Part shown: piece by piece, positions 1 to 6,330 of the stretch
Layout: each line of letters starts with the position of its first letter
Position numbering within the stretch: the stretch's first letter is position 1
Translations under genes and position numbers: made by a program
Assembly: GCA_027051315.1 (NCBI GenBank)
Contig: JALTZE010000230.1
Coordinates: 1 to 10,685, forward strand
From: Micavibrio sp.
GTDB taxonomy: Bacteria; Pseudomonadota; Alphaproteobacteria; Micavibrionales; Micavibrionaceae
Length of the DNA stretch: 10,685 bases
Direction of reading: 5' to 3'
The notes under the pieces: generated by a model
Seen by the model: the letters and a program-made list of their open reading frames with translations, nothing else
Database searches by the model: none
Told to the model about the DNA's origin: nothing

Positions 1-123
1 GATTAACTCTACATTGAAACCTCTTGATATAAGGTCTTTTGCCAAAGCTTCGGCTGGAAACATGTGTCCACCTGTTCCGCCTGCTGTTAGGAATATTGTT
101 GCCTTGCTTTCTATCTCACTCAT
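1..123 (-). CDS. murG: MurG N-terminus (partial; C-terminal part beyond the left edge)
   Basis: Only the first 41 codons are in the window. MurG is the membrane-associated glycosyltransferase that adds GlcNAc to lipid I to make lipid II. The visible part reads [20 protein letters not shown] and continues [11 protein letters not shown]. The glycine-rich GGTGGH loop at residues 15-20 is the family's N-terminal signature and lies at the normal distance from the start. The ATG at 121-123 is the only sensible start seen. It has no clear Shine-Dalgarno sequence. The 86-bp gap to ftsW is long for this cluster and holds a weak promoter-like pair on the minus strand: TTGTTA at 175-180 and CATAAT at 151-156, 18 bp apart. 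murG may therefore have some transcription of its own (inference). Position after ftsW is the standard dcw order. Confidence 0.93.
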   Translation of the reverse strand, partial: MSEIESKATIFLTAGGTGGHMFPAEALAKDLISRGFNVELI

Positions 124-209
124 AAATTCAATAAATACATATTTTATACGATTATGTAAGATTTATGATATATTTAACAAGAGTAATCAACATGAAATTA
201 TCGATAAAA

Positions 210-1355
210 TTATCTTGTAATATAAATCGTATTTTTTGATATTCCTGACTTTACCTGTTTTCTGGTAAGAGCAAGAAGCATTCCCATTGTTATTGAAGAT
301 GACCATAGTGAAGAGCCGCCATAGCTTATAAAAGGAAGCGTCATTCCTTTGGCAGGAAGCATGCCTAAACTGACCCCCATATGGAAAAATGCCTGAAGTC
401 CAAACATTATCACTAAGCCGCCGCCTGCTGTTATTATAAATAAATCACCACTGGCAGATATACGACTTATCGCACGTTTTATTATATAGCCGTATATTGC
501 TATTATAATAAGTATAAAAATCAGTCCCATTTCTTCTGCTGCTACGGCAAATATGACATCTGTATGAGCATCTGGAAGGTGAAGTTTTACTTCCCCCTGC
601 CCTGCTCCTGTTCCTGCTATTCCCCCGTTTTTGAATGATTTTATTGATTGTTCTATTTGATAATTATCACCACTTTGTGGGTCTAAGAATCTGTCAATCC
701 TGCTTTGGACATGAGGAAAGAAGATATACACAAGTGCCAAAAGCACCGTTCCTAATAAAATTACTGGAATTATATATCTTAAGGGAGCTCCTGCTATAAA
801 TATCTGGGCAAAAAATATAAAACTTATCACCAATGTCATGCCAAAATCAGGTTGCGACATTAAAAGGGCAACAATTACAGCATATAAAATAAAAGCAATA
901 ATTTTTCCTTTTGAATCACCGTTCTTGCTTAGGCCTGATAATATCCATGCTATGGAAATGGCAAAGGCAGGTTTTACAAATTCACTGGGTTGTATAGAGG
1001 TAAAGGACAAATCTATCCATCTTTGAGCACCTTTGATTTCCGTTCCTATAAATAAAACAGCTATCAAAGATATTATCCCGCCTGCCATCATTAATGTACC
1101 TAATCTCCATATCCATTTGGGTGATAACATAGATATAGAAAGCATTATAATAATTGCAGGTATAAGATAAATAATATGATAAATTATAAAGTGGGAAGAT
1201 GGTGCACCTATTCTTTGTGCCACAGCAGGGGAACCCGTAGCGATAAGAGCTATCCCCAAAAGCATCAATATAAAAACAGACGCAAGTATATGTCTGTCAA
1301 GTGTCCACCACCAATGCCCTAAAAATGTACTATCTGTACGGGATAGAAATCTCAT
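210..1355 (-). CDS. ftsW: FtsW, septal peptidoglycan glycosyltransferase (SEDS family)
   Basis: FtsW is the polytopic SEDS polymerase that works with a class B penicillin-binding protein to make septal glycan strands. From the ATG at 1353-1355 it has 381 residues, a normal length. Visible features are a short cytoplasmic head (SRTD...WWWTLDRH, typical of Alphaproteobacteria), about ten hydrophobic segments, the KGAQRW and QPSE motifs near residues 108-125, LPDAHTD near 261-267 whose Asp (about D266) matches the essential SEDS aspartate, and PFISYGGSS near 341-349. An upstream in-frame start at 1376 adds seven residues. I chose 1355 because it forms a 4-bp ATGA overlap with the murD stop and has a GGAAGA ribosome binding site 6-7 nt upstream. 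RodA is the alternative, but the murD-ftsW-murG context decides for FtsW. Confidence 0.95.
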   Translation of the reverse strand: MRFLSRTDSTFLGHWWWTLDRHILASVFILMLLGIALIATGSPAVAQRIGAPSSHFIIYHIIYLIPAIIIMLSISMLSPKWIWRLGTLMMAGGIISLIAVLFIGTEIKGAQRWIDLSFTSIQPSEFVKPAFAISIAWILSGLSKNGDSKGKIIAFILYAVIVALLMSQPDFGMTLVISFIFFAQIFIAGAPLRYIIPVILLGTVLLALVYIFFPHVQSRIDRFLDPQSGDNYQIEQSIKSFKNGGIAGTGAGQGEVKLHLPDAHTDVIFAVAAEEMGLIFILIIIAIYGYIIKRAISRISASGDLFIITAGGGLVIMFGLQAFFHMGVSLGMLPAKGMTLPFISYGGSSLWSSSITMGMLLALTRKQVKSGISKNTIYITR

Positions 1356-2740
1356 AAATTTTCTTCCATTGCGCAAATATTTACTATTTCTTCGAATTTA
1401 TTTCCACGTTCTTCGAAAGATTGATATTGGTCAAATGAAGCACATGCAGGAGATAAAAGTACTGTGCCTGCTCCACCTGGTGCGCCTCTTTCATCTTGAG
1501 CCATTGCATGCGCCTCTCTTACTGCTGTTTCCATTACTGAGCAACGCATATAAGGCACGTTATGATTATCAAACCATTTTGCAAATTCTTCGGAGGATTC
1601 TCCGATAAGGAAAGCATTTTTTATTTTATTCATATATTTTTGTAAACCGTTTAGACCTCCTTGTTTTGGCTTTCCTCCTACTATCCAATATATATTATTA
1701 TATGTATCAAGTGCTTTGGCAGTTGCATCAGCGTTAGTTGCTTTACTATCATTAACATATGCTACGCCATTTATGGTTTTTACCAGATATTGACGGTGAG
1801 GAAGACCTTTAAAACTTATTATTCTTTCTGCTATTTCTTCGGATGGAATATTGTATAAAATTTTTGCTGCTGCGTATGATGACACCATATTTTGATGATT
1901 ATGTTTTCCACGTAAAGATTTTGCTTTATTTAAGTTAAGAACCTTTTTGGCGTTTCCTGACAAATCATCGATAAGGTAGTTATCCTCTATATAAACTGAG
2001 CCTTTTTGTTTTTTAGAAGATGATACTGGAATTTTTTTCCAATTATCTCCTAAATTTTCGGTTATTTTGCGGCAATATTCGTCATCTTGAACTATTATCG
2101 CATATGATTTAGAATCATTATTTTTATTAAATAGATTTTCTTTTGCTTTTATATATCCTTCTATGCCCCCGTGATGTTCAAGATGGTCAGCTGTAATATT
2201 TAGTAATATCGCAGCATTTGCATTTAAATGCGATATTCTTTCAAGCTGAAATGATGAAATTTCTAAGATATATGTTGTATTTTCTTTTGGTGGCTTAAAA
2301 CCCAAAACAGGAATTCCTAAATTTCCACCTGATTTTACGTCCCTATAATCTTTTAATATATGAGATATTAAAGAAGTGGTTGTTGATTTTCCATTTGTAC
2401 CTGAGATTGCTATAATATCGGTATTGGGATATAATCTGCGGAGTATTTCTATATCATTTACTATTTCTGTATTTGTATCTATTGCTTTTTTTATAACTGG
2501 GTGAGGTTTTGGATAAAGATATGAAATAGATGGAGATGATAAAAGCAAGTCAATTTTTGTAAAATCAATTTGCTCAAGATTTATTATGTCTATGTTCTTA
2601 TTTTCATCTTTGAATGATTTTCTTTTTTCTTCATCATCGTCCCAAGCAAAAATATTAGCACCCATTTTTTTCAAGGCTACAGCACTAGTAAAGCCTGTTT
2701 TTCCAAGCCCCATAATAGCTATATTCTTACCTTTGAACAT
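1352..2740 (-). CDS. murD: MurD, UDP-N-acetylmuramoylalanine-D-glutamate ligase
   Basis: This cytoplasmic ATP-dependent Mur ligase adds D-glutamate to UDP-MurNAc-L-Ala. The 462-residue length is typical. The N-terminal domain that binds the UDP part shows GLGKTG at 11-16. The central ATPase domain has the P-loop GTNGKST at 114-120, DHLEHH at 185-190 and KHNHQN at 279-284. The C-terminal domain has DSKATN at 331-336 and LLSPACASFDQY at 428-439, followed by FEERG, which sets MurD apart from MurC, MurE and MurF. An AGGA ribosome binding site overlaps the mraY stop, 13 bp upstream of the start. The stop overlaps the ftsW start, so mraY, murD and ftsW look translationally coupled within one operon. 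Confidence 0.96.
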   Translation of the reverse strand: MFKGKNIAIMGLGKTGFTSAVALKKMGANIFAWDDDEEKRKSFKDENKNIDIINLEQIDFTKIDLLLSSPSISYLYPKPHPVIKKAIDTNTEIVNDIEILRRLYPNTDIIAISGTNGKSTTTSLISHILKDYRDVKSGGNLGIPVLGFKPPKENTTYILEISSFQLERISHLNANAAILLNITADHLEHHGGIEGYIKAKENLFNKNNDSKSYAIIVQDDEYCRKITENLGDNWKKIPVSSSKKQKGSVYIEDNYLIDDLSGNAKKVLNLNKAKSLRGKHNHQNMVSSYAAAKILYNIPSEEIAERIISFKGLPHRQYLVKTINGVAYVNDSKATNADATAKALDTYNNIYWIVGGKPKQGGLNGLQKYMNKIKNAFLIGESSEEFAKWFDNHNVPYMRCSVMETAVREAHAMAQDERGAPGGAGTVLLSPACASFDQYQSFEERGNKFEEIVNICAMEENL

Positions 2741-2753
2741 ATATTTATTGTTC

Positions 2754-3839
2754 CTATCTTAATTTCAAAGTCATAAGACCGATAATAGCCAAGACAACAG
2801 CGATAATCCAGAATCTTATTACTACGGTTGGTTCTGACCAGCCTTTTTTCTCAAAATGGTGGTGAATTGGTGCCATTCTAAATACGCGTTTTCCAGTTAG
2901 CTTAAAACTAATCACCTGAATTATTACCGATACGGTTTCAAGCACGAATAATCCGCCAACTATTGCCCATACTATTTCATGTTTAGTTATTACTGCTATA
3001 GCCCCAAGCACTCCGCCCATTGCCAAAGAACCTGTATCACCCATAAATATCATTGCTGGGGGGGTATTATACCATAAAAAGCCCATAGCTCCGCCAACCA
3101 AAGCTCCGCATAATATTGCAAGCTCTCCTGTTCCTGGGACATATCCAATATGGAGATAATCAGCAAAATTTGAATTTCCTACTATATAACATATCAAGCC
3201 AAAACATGCGGCTGCTATGGCTATGGGAACTATGGCAAGTCCATCAAGTCCATCTGTAAGATTAACTGCATTAGAAGAACCGATAAGCACAAATAAAGCC
3301 CAAGGTATAAATAGATATGAAATATCAAAGTAAATATCCTTAAAAAATGGTATGGATATTGATGTAGCTATATCAGGAGGCATATAATATATAATTCCAA
3401 TTGTAACTGCTAAACCAGTTACAAATTGCAAAAATAATTTCATTTTTCCTGACATTCCGTCAGTATTTCTTTTAGTTAGCTTTTTATAATCATCGATAAA
3501 TCCTATCAGTCCAAATCCAATCATCACAAATAATGCAAGCCATACATAATGATTGGTTAAATCAGCCCATAGAATTGTGCTTAACGATACGGAAATAAGT
3601 ATCATTAAACCACCCATTGTAGGAGTCCCAGCCTTTTTGAAATGGGTTTTAGGGCCTTCTTCCCTAATTGGTTGACCTTCTTTTTGCTTTTTTTTAAGCC
3701 AAGAAATCATGTGAGGGCCAATTATGAAACTTATTAAAAGGGCTGTCATTACTGCTCCGCCTGTGCGGAATGTAATATATTTGAACAGGTTAAATATTAT
3801 AAACTGGTCAGCCAGCGGTGTTAGCAGGTTATAAAGCAT
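2754..3839 (-). CDS. mraY: MraY, phospho-MurNAc-pentapeptide transferase
   Basis: MraY is the inner-membrane enzyme that transfers phospho-MurNAc-pentapeptide to undecaprenyl phosphate, making lipid I. It has 361 residues, matching the usual length of about 360, and about ten hydrophobic segments. Signature motifs are all present: [13 protein letters not shown] at 65-77, DDYKK at 116-120, NLTDGLDG at 193-200, [10 protein letters not shown] at 267-276 and APIHHHFE at 323-330. These include the Asp residues linked to Mg2+ binding and catalysis (D116/D117 and D268). The ATG at 3837-3839 lacks a clear ribosome binding site. It is the first gene of the dcw run here. murF, which usually lies directly upstream in Alphaproteobacteria, is absent, and the CRISPR-Cas locus occupies that place. 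Confidence 0.97.
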   Translation of the reverse strand: MLYNLLTPLADQFIIFNLFKYITFRTGGAVMTALLISFIIGPHMISWLKKKQKEGQPIREEGPKTHFKKAGTPTMGGLMILISVSLSTILWADLTNHYVWLALFVMIGFGLIGFIDDYKKLTKRNTDGMSGKMKLFLQFVTGLAVTIGIIYYMPPDIATSISIPFFKDIYFDISYLFIPWALFVLIGSSNAVNLTDGLDGLAIVPIAIAAACFGLICYIVGNSNFADYLHIGYVPGTGELAILCGALVGGAMGFLWYNTPPAMIFMGDTGSLAMGGVLGAIAVITKHEIVWAIVGGLFVLETVSVIIQVISFKLTGKRVFRMAPIHHHFEKKGWSEPTVVIRFWIIAVVLAIIGLMTLKLR

Positions 3840-4050
3840 AGCAATCTATTTTATTTGTGAACAAAAATACAAATATAAAGCCTAAAAACAAGACTAACCA
3901 GCAGAAAAAATATTTTTTACACTTTTTTACGCTATATTTTTAGGGATTTTTGATATTATAACCGTGTATTTTTTACCTTTTTGAGAGTGACTGTAATTTT
4001 TGATATATCAGAAGTAAAATTCATTTCATCAAACAGCGATAAAGTAGCAC
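3840..4050 (-). promoter_or_regulatory. AT-rich gap between the CRISPR array and mraY; likely mraY promoter region
   Basis: This 211-bp stretch holds no convincing reading frame and no murF remnant that I can recognise. On the minus strand there is a perfect TATAAT at 3955-3960, about 115 bp before the mraY start, but no good -35 element at 16-18 bp upstream of it. A-rich and T-rich runs are frequent, including AAAAAATATTTTTT at 3905-3918. I see no GC-rich hairpin followed by a T-tract, so nothing obvious stops transcription leaving the array before it reaches mraY. The promoter call is tentative. What is certain is that the operon's only non-coding upstream DNA before the array is this gap. 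Confidence 0.35.
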
Positions 4051-4433
4051 ATCTCAATCCCTTGAAGAACAGGGCTTAATTTAAACCCTGGATTAATGAG
4101 AACATAAAATATAATGATAGGTCTCAATCCCTTGAAGAACAGGGCTTAATTTAAACCCTGGATTAATGAGAACATAAAATATGATGATAGGTCTCAATCC
4201 CTTGAAGAACAGGGCTTAATTTAAACCTACTTTAGTATACGATGATTGGAAGGATATAGCGTCTCAATCCCTTGAAGAACAGGGCTTAATTTAAACGCAA
4301 GGCGCAAGGGATTTGATAAAAGCCAAAGGTCTCAATCCCTTGAAGAACAGGGCTTAATTTAAACAAGCATTAAAGATGAATAAATCAATTAGATTAAGTC
4401 TCAATCCCTTGAAGAACAGGGCTTAATTTAAAC
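4051..4433 (-). CRISPR. CRISPR array, six 36-bp repeats and five spacers, read on the minus strand
   Basis: Repeats lie at 4051-4086, 4121-4156, 4191-4226, 4261-4296, 4329-4364 and 4398-4433. Spacers are 34, 34, 34, 32 and 33 bp. On the minus strand the repeat starts GTTTAAATTAAGCCCTG and ends CAAGGGATTGAGAC. The final eight bases, ATTGAGAC, match the usual pattern of a Cas6-made crRNA 5' tag. Inner CCCT and AGGG can form a small stem. Five repeats are identical. The one at 4051-4086 differs in one terminal base (A instead of G on the plus strand). A degenerate repeat normally marks the leader-distal end, which also supports minus-strand reading with the leader on the cas2 side. The two leader-distal spacers are near-identical copies. 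Confidence 0.98.
4087..4226 (-). repeat. Tandem duplication of a 70-bp spacer-repeat unit inside the array
   Basis: Bases 4087-4156 and 4157-4226 are the same 70-bp spacer-plus-repeat unit, differing only at 4113 (A) versus 4183 (G). The difference lies in the spacer. The simplest explanation is unequal recombination between identical repeats followed by one substitution. Independent capture of the same protospacer twice is less likely at the old, leader-distal end. Confidence 0.95.
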
Positions 4434-4545
4434 TCCTCAATGTTGATTTTCTTTTGAAATTCATATAGTTACACAAAGTGTTAGACAATTTTTCTTTTAC
4501 TTTCATAGTTATCTCTCCGAATGATATATTATATCTACAGTATAA
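4434..4545 (-). promoter_or_regulatory. CRISPR leader with a candidate promoter
   Basis: This 112-bp AT-rich stretch lies between the second cas2 and the first repeat in reading order, where the leader should be. On the minus strand it has a perfect TATAAT at 4528-4533, which would start transcription near 4521, about 90 nt before the array. No good -35 hexamer is seen at 16-18 bp spacing, so the promoter is uncertain and the array may also be reached by read-through from cas2. A GGAGAG ribosome binding site at 4513-4518 stands 6 nt before an ATG at 4504-4506. That frame runs 27 codons into the first repeat. The true leader may extend into the 3' end of cas2, because the gap is short. Confidence 0.5.
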
Positions 4546-5001
4546 TCATCGTATATACAATATACCATTTTTTTGTCCTGTTTGGCAGCTGGATATTATC
4601 TTACGTGTAGTCGCATCGTATCGTATATTTTTTTTTGATTTTTTGATTTTATTTATTTTAACCTCCGTGCTGCTATCGTAAATAATATCGTTATTGTCAA
4701 TATTAGGTGATTTTTCAAATGTAGTTGGTAAATTAGTATAAAATATCCCATCAGGCAATGTGGTTCGCCCTAAATGACATGACCATGTATTTTCAGGTAA
4801 AAAATACAAACGCACATCATCATGTTTAAGGTCGATAATGGAGTTTATCGTCTTTATGCAATCTTTTAATCTCGTTTTAGTAAGATTGCACAAAAATAAA
4901 GAATATTGTATTGGAACGCCATAATTATGTAAGGAACGATACAATTTACCAAGTCGTTTTGGTGACGCAATATCATAACCTATCAACATATTATTTCCCA
5001 T
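4546..5001 (-). CDS. cas2: Second, divergent Cas2-family protein with a C-terminal extension
   Basis: Cas2 dimers bridge Cas1 dimers in the spacer-integration complex. The first 90 or so residues have a Cas2 ferredoxin-like pattern: a hydrophobic strand ending in GYDIASPKRL (family Asp at D10), then GVPIQYSLF, a helix rich in charged residues, DDVRLYFLP and LGRTTLPDGIFY. The remaining 60 or so residues are polar and rich in Lys, Asn and Ser, have no Cas2 counterpart and give 151 residues against a usual 90-100. The start at 5001 has a GGGAG site nine bases upstream and overlaps the cas1 stop by 11 bp. An ATG at 4989 would drop four residues and is also plausible. It is clearly different from the other Cas2 (5956-6237), so it is not a recent copy. 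It sits between cas1 and the array, so a role in adaptation is likely. The function of the tail is unknown. Confidence 0.85.
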   Translation of the reverse strand: MGNNMLIGYDIASPKRLGKLYRSLHNYGVPIQYSLFLCNLTKTRLKDCIKTINSIIDLKHDDVRLYFLPENTWSCHLGRTTLPDGIFYTNLPTTFEKSPNIDNNDIIYDSSTEVKINKIKKSKKNIRYDATTRKIISSCQTGQKNGILYIR

Positions 5002-5941
5002 TCTCGGTTACTCCCGTGATATGATTACGTAGATATTTCAGTGTAATGTCTAATTCTTTTCTTGCTTTTTTCAGCGGTGTCTCAACCATAGAATAAAATT
5101 TTTCACGCCCTGCCTTTCCCATAAAGCAAACGCCATTACTTTCTTTTGTAAAATTTGTTGGTCTTAAATGTTGTTCTGCAAACAAACGCCAAACAAAATA
5201 ATCCATGTGGGAACGTAATGATTCCACCAAATCACAAGCCAATGATTCTCTGGCAAAATCTATTTCATGTAAAAAACCAATATATGGATCAAAACCATGC
5301 CCATGCGCTGCTATTACCGCTTCTGCATGAAGCAATGTATATGAAAGGGATAAACATGCATTAACAGGGTCTTTTGGGGGTCTGCGGTTACGTCCTTTGA
5401 AACCAGCTTTTGATGGAAGAAGATGTTCGTATGCCGAAAAATACAAAGAAGCCCCTGAACCTTCAAGCCCACGTAAAGAAGATATATCTTCTTTTTCAAA
5501 AGCTTTTTTTGACAAATCCATAATTTTTTTAGAAGCATCGGTTAGATAGTATCTTTTATCTGGACGCAACTCTATAGAATTTCTGAGAAATTTAGCTTGT
5601 GATTTTAGCTTAGAATATACAATGGATTGTGCCAACTCTAGAGCTTTACTTGTATCAGATGCAAATTTATACTGAAAAAAGCGTGTTCTTGCATCATTGT
5701 GAGAGCGGGGTAGAAACAGTGATGCCTTAGCTTTTTTTCCCGACATTATGATAACACCCACGCCATTTTGTCCGAGCATACCCAATAAACTGGATGATAT
5801 TGTTATATTGCCACGAATATAAATCCTTTCAAGTGGGGCGATTGGAACTGTTCCAATTCTCTTATTATTTTCATAGAAAATCAAAGCTTTATTCTCAAGC
5901 TTAACATTTATACCTTTTCTATCAATATATAAAGTACTCAT
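4991..5941 (-). CDS. cas1: Cas1, CRISPR integrase
   Basis: Cas1 is the metal-dependent DNA integrase that inserts new spacers at the leader end of the array. From the ATG at 5939-5941 it has 316 residues. The N-terminal beta-rich domain begins MSTLYIDRKG. The helical catalytic domain shows LRGLEGSGAS (Glu about 160), GFLHEIDFARESLACDLVE (His about 225, Asp about 237) and DPVNACLSLSYTLLHAE, so the expected Glu-His-Asp triad is intact. There is no reverse transcriptase or Cas6 fusion. A TTG at 5957-5959 would add six residues and overlaps the upstream cas2 stop as TTGA. I prefer the ATG because the MSTLYIDRKG start is typical of the family and an AAAGG site lies about ten bases upstream. Tight packing with cas2 on both sides suggests one adaptation operon. 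Confidence 0.96.
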   Translation of the reverse strand: MSTLYIDRKGINVKLENKALIFYENNKRIGTVPIAPLERIYIRGNITISSSLLGMLGQNGVGVIIMSGKKAKASLFLPRSHNDARTRFFQYKFASDTSKALELAQSIVYSKLKSQAKFLRNSIELRPDKRYYLTDASKKIMDLSKKAFEKEDISSLRGLEGSGASLYFSAYEHLLPSKAGFKGRNRRPPKDPVNACLSLSYTLLHAEAVIAAHGHGFDPYIGFLHEIDFARESLACDLVESLRSHMDYFVWRLFAEQHLRPTNFTKESNGVCFMGKAGREKFYSMVETPLKKARKELDITLKYLRNHITGVTENGK

Positions 5942-5955
5942 AAAATATATACCTT

Positions 5956-6237
5956 TCAAACTATTATAAATGGTTGTCCGTCAGTCCTTTTTGCTAAACC
6001 CAAAAACACATGTTTTTGTCTTGGGTCTAAACGAAAACAATGTATTCTATCGTTTTCACAATCTATGAGTGATGACAGCTTAGATAGTAATTTTTCTCTT
6101 TCTGTATCTGTCATCCAACATTCAACCACAGATTTTTGACCACTGGTAAGGTATGCTCGTACGCTTCTTCCCACCTTTTGTAGAGTGTGAGGATTTGATA
6201 TGTCATAAGCTATGATATAGAAACTTCTATTTTTCAT
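5956..6237 (-). CDS. cas2: Cas2, canonical-length adaptation protein
   Basis: This 93-residue protein has the normal Cas2 length and shape: a first beta strand ending in YIIAYDISNPHTL with the family Asp at D12, then a helix, SGQKSVVECWMT, a second helix, and NDRIHCFRLDPR near the C-terminus. It is the structural partner of Cas1 in spacer integration; nuclease activity in the family is variable. The ATG at 6235-6237 has a strong AAGGGAG ribosome binding site about eight bases upstream. The frame stays open to 6309, but those extra 24 residues come from the hairpin and lack a ribosome binding site. Its stop lies 14 bp before the chosen cas1 start. A hairpin upstream separates it from cas6, and a TATAAT at 6257-6262 leaves a local promoter possible. 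Confidence 0.93.
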   Translation of the reverse strand: MKNRSFYIIAYDISNPHTLQKVGRSVRAYLTSGQKSVVECWMTDTEREKLLSKLSSLIDCENDRIHCFRLDPRQKHVFLGLAKRTDGQPFIIV

Positions 6238-6270
6238 ACATTCATCTCCCTTACGGATTATATAATGTAT

Positions 6271-6325
6271 AAAAAATACATCACAGTCCACCTTTGCCAA
6301 TATTGGCAAAATGAACTGTGATGTA
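6271..6325 (-). terminator. Terminator-like nested palindrome between cas6 and cas2
   Basis: Outer arms 6277-6287 (TACATCACAGT) and 6315-6325 (ACTGTGATGTA) are perfect 11-bp inverted repeats. They enclose a perfect 18-bp palindrome, TTTGCCAATATTGGCAAA, at 6293-6310. Short unpaired stretches separate the two stems. Read on the minus strand the hairpin is followed at once by six T residues (6271-6276), the pattern of an intrinsic terminator. It begins five bases after the cas6 stop. It could stop or weaken transcription from the csm-cas6 genes into cas2-cas1. A small mobile palindromic repeat that happens to sit here would look the same. Confidence 0.65.
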
Positions 6326-6330
6326 ATAAT

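Noticed and set aside
838..1026. Plus-strand reading frame inside ftsW
   Set aside because: It lies entirely opposite a strongly supported membrane-protein gene, with no ribosome binding site or known domain.
3905..3918. AAAAAATATTTTTT as a terminator between the array and mraY
   Set aside because: It is a pure A/T palindrome with no loop and no GC pairs, so it would not form a stable terminator hairpin.
4236..4247. A 12-base match between the third spacer and the cas2 stop region (4544-4555), in the orientation that would let the crRNA pair with cas2 mRNA
   Set aside because: Only 12 of 34 bases match, the match is internal to the spacer, and it is AT-rich. This is too short for type III targeting and plausibly chance.
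4478..4681. Plus-strand 67-codon reading frame over the leader and the end of the second cas2
   Set aside because: It is the antisense of cas2 and the leader, is rich in Phe, Ile and Leu as expected from A- and T-rich DNA read backwards, and has no recognisable motif.
4997..5959. A reverse transcriptase or Cas6 fusion to Cas1, considered because type III loci sometimes have them
   Set aside because: Cas1 is of normal length, starts with its standard N-terminal domain, and no YADD-type motif is seen in it or in neighbouring genes.
6238..6309. A 24-residue N-terminal extension of the first Cas2 (start at 6309)
   Set aside because: It would be read through the palindrome, has no ribosome binding site, and lacks Cas2 similarity. 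The ATG at 6237 has a strong site and gives the normal length.
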